Assembly (NCBI GenBank): GCA_016282135.1
Contig: JAEEKA010000094.1
Span: 1-42,748 of the forward strand
DNA from: Oscillospiraceae bacterium
GTDB taxonomy: Bacteria > Bacillota > Clostridia > Oscillospirales > Oscillospiraceae
DNA length: 42,748 bases
Direction: 5' to 3'
Shown here: in pieces, positions 41,167 through 42,748 of the stretch
How positions within the stretch are numbered: position 1 is the first letter of the stretch
How the letters are laid out: each line of letters starts with the position of its first letter
The notes under the pieces: model-generated
Seen by the model: only the letters and a program-made list of their open reading frames with translations
Told to the model about the DNA's origin: nothing
Databases searched by the model: none
Position numbers and translations under genes: made by a program

Positions 41167-41448
41167 ATGAAGCATCACATTCTGGTGAAATTCAATGCGG
41201 GAACGGACGTGGCCGCCCTGGTGGAGCCGGTGCGGGCCATCTTCTCGGAAACCCTCTCCATCCCCGGCATCCACGGACTGAAGCTGAAAACCAACTGCGT
41301 GGACCGGCCCAACCGCTATGACCTGATGATCGTGCTGGATATGGACCCGGCGGCCCTGCCCGCCTACGACGCGTCGGAGCCCCACCGGCGCTGGAAGGCC
41401 GAATACGGCCCCATCACCGCCCAAAAGGCGATCTTCGACTGCGAATAG
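41167..41448 (+). CDS. Dabb (stress-responsive A/B barrel) domain protein
   Basis: The 93-residue product begins MKHHILVKFNAGTDV and continues with IHGLKLKTNCVDRPNRYDLM and the closing FDCE, the ferredoxin-like dimeric alpha-beta barrel of the Dabb family. The start at 41167 has AAAGGA at 41153-41158; a frame extended to 41089 overlaps the promoter. Function in bacteria is mostly unknown. Monocistronic, followed by composite repeat copy B. Confidence 0.88.
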   Translation: MKHHILVKFNAGTDVAALVEPVRAIFSETLSIPGIHGLKLKTNCVDRPNRYDLMIVLDMDPAALPAYDASEPHRRWKAEYGPITAQKAIFDCE

Positions 41449-41507
41449 GCCGCTGCGGACCGCAAAACGCGCAGTGCCGGCAATCTGGCGGCCCGCACCG
41501 CCTGGGG

Positions 41508-41833
41508 AATTGACAATTGAGAATTGAGAGTTGAGAATTTGCGGTGTTTTCAAATTGCCATTTGAAAACGTTGGAAAGACGTCTGTTTTCCCGTTCACTC
41601 CCGCACCGTAGGGGACGCTCTTCCCCCGCAGGGGGGAGCGTCCCGGCCTTCGGCACAAGCGCGATTTGCCGCCAGGCAAATCAAAGCCTTCCCCTTGAGG
41701 GGAAGGCGGCAGCGCGCAGCGCTGACGGATGAGGTGGTGCTCCGTTACGAATCCGGCATCAATCGGAAGCGGGCGGCACCCCTCCACCGGCCTTGAGGCC
41801 GGTCCCCCTCCCCTGCAGGCAGGGGAGGTTTTG
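41508..41833 (-). repeat. Composite repeat copy B
   Basis: Read on the minus strand it gives the same module order as 32661-33008: CCTCCCC...GGGGAGG hairpin, CCGG hairpin, CGCTTCCGATTGATGCCGGA segment, CTCATCC block, CCCCTCAAGGGG hairpin, GGGACGCTC...GAGCGTCCC hairpin, core palindrome (41546-41569), and heptamers (AATTGAC, AATTGAG x2, AGTTGAG; 41508-41535). It lacks the GGACAAGCAGTGCTTGTCC hairpin of copy A. 41834-41940 holds further short GACTCTGA-bordered repeat fragments and no gene. Confidence 0.9.
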
Positions 41834-41966
41834 GCAGCCCCTTCGGACTCTGAACCCCGGGACAGGAAACCCGTCCCCTACGAACTCTGAGCCGCGGCCC
41901 CCGGCCGCCCTACGCAGAATCCCTGTATTTATCCAGTTATTCACAGAAAAATACCATCAAAATGCC

Positions 41967-41995
41967 TTGAATAAATCGCTTGTTTATGGTATAAT
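41967..41995 (+). promoter_or_regulatory. Promoter of the Fe-S scaffold gene, with inverted repeat
   Basis: TTGAAT (41967-41972), 17-nt spacer, perfect TATAAT (41990-41995), preceded by TGG. Flanking it, ATACCAT (41951-41957) and ATGGTAT (41986-41992) form an inverted pair that spans the -35 and overlaps the -10, a possible operator. The leader to the ATG at 42039 is about 37 nt. Confidence 0.85.
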
Positions 41996-42038
41996 TATTC
42001 TGTTTCAAATCTAATACGAAAGCGAGGCGTATTGTAGT

Positions 42039-42740
42039 ATGCAATACACAAAGGAAGTTGACGAAATGGTCTGCGTCGCCAAGGGCCCCAACCACGGCCC
42101 GGCGCCCATTCCCGAGGAGGGAAAATGGATCCAGGCCAAGGAAATCAAGGACATCTCCGGCTATACCCACGGCATCGGCTGGTGCGCCCCTCAGCAGGGT
42201 GCCTGCAAGCTGAGCCTGAACGTGAAGGACGGCGTCATCCAGGAGGCCCTGGTGGAGACCATCGGCTGCTCCGGCATGACCCACTCCGCCGCCATGGCCA
42301 GCGAGATTCTGCCCGGCAAGACCATTCTGGAGGCGCTGAACACCGACCTGGTCTGCGACGCCATCAACACCGCCATGCGGGAGCTGTTTTTGCAGATCGT
42401 CTACGGCCGCACCCAGTCCGCCTTCTCTGACGACGGCCTGCGGATCGGCGCGGGTCTGGAGGACCTGGGCAAGGGTCTGCGCTCCATGATCGGCACCACC
42501 TACGGCACCCTGGCCAAGGGCGCCCGCTACCTGGAGCTCACCGAGGGCTATATTGTCAGGATCGCCCTGGACAAGGACGACCAGATCTGCGGCTATCAGT
42601 TCGTGAGCCTGGGCAAGATGATGGACGCCATCAAGAAGGGCATGAGCCCCAACGAGGCCTACGAGAAGAATCTGGGAACCTACGGCCGCTTCAAGGCCGA
42701 GGACGGCGCGGTCAAGTGGATCGACCCGCGCAAGGAATAA
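42039..42740 (+). CDS. NifU/IscU-like iron-sulfur cluster assembly scaffold protein
   Basis: A 233-residue protein with a NifU-N/IscU-like core. Cysteines sit in scaffold-like settings: GIGWCAPQQGACKLSL (C49, C56), ETIGCSGMTHSAAMAS (C77) and DLVCDAINTAM. The region after residue 110 is an extra C-terminal domain of the type found in the longer clostridial scaffold proteins. In many Clostridia this gene is followed by one for a 'GGGtGRT' protein. Here GGGAGG follows the stop codon at the window edge, consistent with a downstream partner in the same operon. Confidence 0.82.
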   Translation: MQYTKEVDEMVCVAKGPNHGPAPIPEEGKWIQAKEIKDISGYTHGIGWCAPQQGACKLSLNVKDGVIQEALVETIGCSGMTHSAAMASEILPGKTILEALNTDLVCDAINTAMRELFLQIVYGRTQSAFSDDGLRIGAGLEDLGKGLRSMIGTTYGTLAKGARYLELTEGYIVRIALDKDDQICGYQFVSLGKMMDAIKKGMSPNEAYEKNLGTYGRFKAEDGAVKWIDPRKE

Positions 42741-42741
42741 T

Positions 42742-42748
42742 GGGAGGT
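42742..42748 (+). promoter_or_regulatory. Likely ribosome binding site of the next gene
   Basis: GGGAGGT is the last sequence in the window, directly after the scaffold stop codon, suggesting a cotranscribed gene beyond the edge. Confidence 0.55.

Noticed and set aside
1..42748. tRNA, rRNA or integrase/transposase genes
   Set aside because: I looked for cloverleaf-like TTCGA/GGTTCGAATCC segments and for DDE or tyrosine-recombinase motifs in the translated frames and saw none.

Overview
The window looks like a chromosomal segment of a GC-rich, gut-type Gram-positive anaerobe of the Clostridia (Oscillospirales / Ruminococcaceae-like). This rests on gene content and style, not on a marker gene. 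The content includes NrdR, TypA, MnmA, a carboxynorspermidine-type polyamine pair, an SLH-anchored BspA-like surface protein, lipoproteins with Thr/Pro-rich linkers, an L,D-transpeptidase and an ECF sigma operon. Strong Shine-Dalgarno sites (AGGAGG-like) and extended -10 promoters (TGnTATAAT) are frequent. The window holds 33 genes with readable function or at least a readable domain, and no tRNA, rRNA, CRISPR array or classical transposase.

Layout. 1-5.9 kb: a small four-helix-bundle gene inside an inverted-repeat element, the carboxynorspermidine dehydrogenase/decarboxylase pair (the second gene carries an in-frame repeat insertion), dUTPase, and a YgiQ-type radical SAM protein. 5.9-10 kb: a 1270-residue leucine-rich-repeat/SLH surface protein, preceded by a remnant of a related gene. 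10.2-16.8 kb (minus strand): nrdR plus a membrane protein, and a four-gene run of DUF2207 protein, mnmA, phosphodiester glycosidase and lipoprotein. 17-20 kb: ComB-like phosphatase, YbaK deacylase, and glycogen synthase with a lysine-rich tail. 20-22.3 kb (minus): a NatAB-like ABC exporter. 22.7-30.2 kb: TypA, a LysM/M14 peptidase, and a MoxR-DUF58-transglutaminase operon. 30.3-32.6 kb (minus): galactose mutarotase and threonine aldolase. 33.2 kb: a single-domain GlmU-like nucleotidyltransferase. 35-41 kb (minus): ECF sigma factor with a membrane partner, a small membrane protein, DUF4037 and TPR proteins, and an L,D-transpeptidase. 41.2-42.7 kb: a Dabb-domain protein and a NifU-like Fe-S scaffold protein. 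The window ends on what looks like the ribosome binding site of the next gene.

The most unusual content is not genic. Intergenic DNA is built from a few kinds of short modules: (i) tandem arrays of 7- or 8-nt units whose sequence differs from site to site, often present as a forward array, a core and an inverted array; (ii) a core palindrome around TTCAAATTGCCATTTGAA; (iii) hairpins with a shared GTAGGG...CCCTAC arm but different inner stems; (iv) GGGGAAGG-type hairpins; and (v) a 'CATTCTGAGCGCAGCGAAGAAT' module. These modules interrupt nspC in frame, supply or abut the stop codons of several genes, and form two approximately 330-350 bp composite copies in inverted orientation 9 kb apart. At 31-559 the same array/palindrome architecture encloses only the four-helix-bundle gene, while at 3836-3940 a similar architecture is empty. 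My main hypothesis is that the four-helix-bundle protein marks the protein-coding version of an otherwise non-coding mobile repeat family. That is inference from layout; no activity can be read from the sequence.
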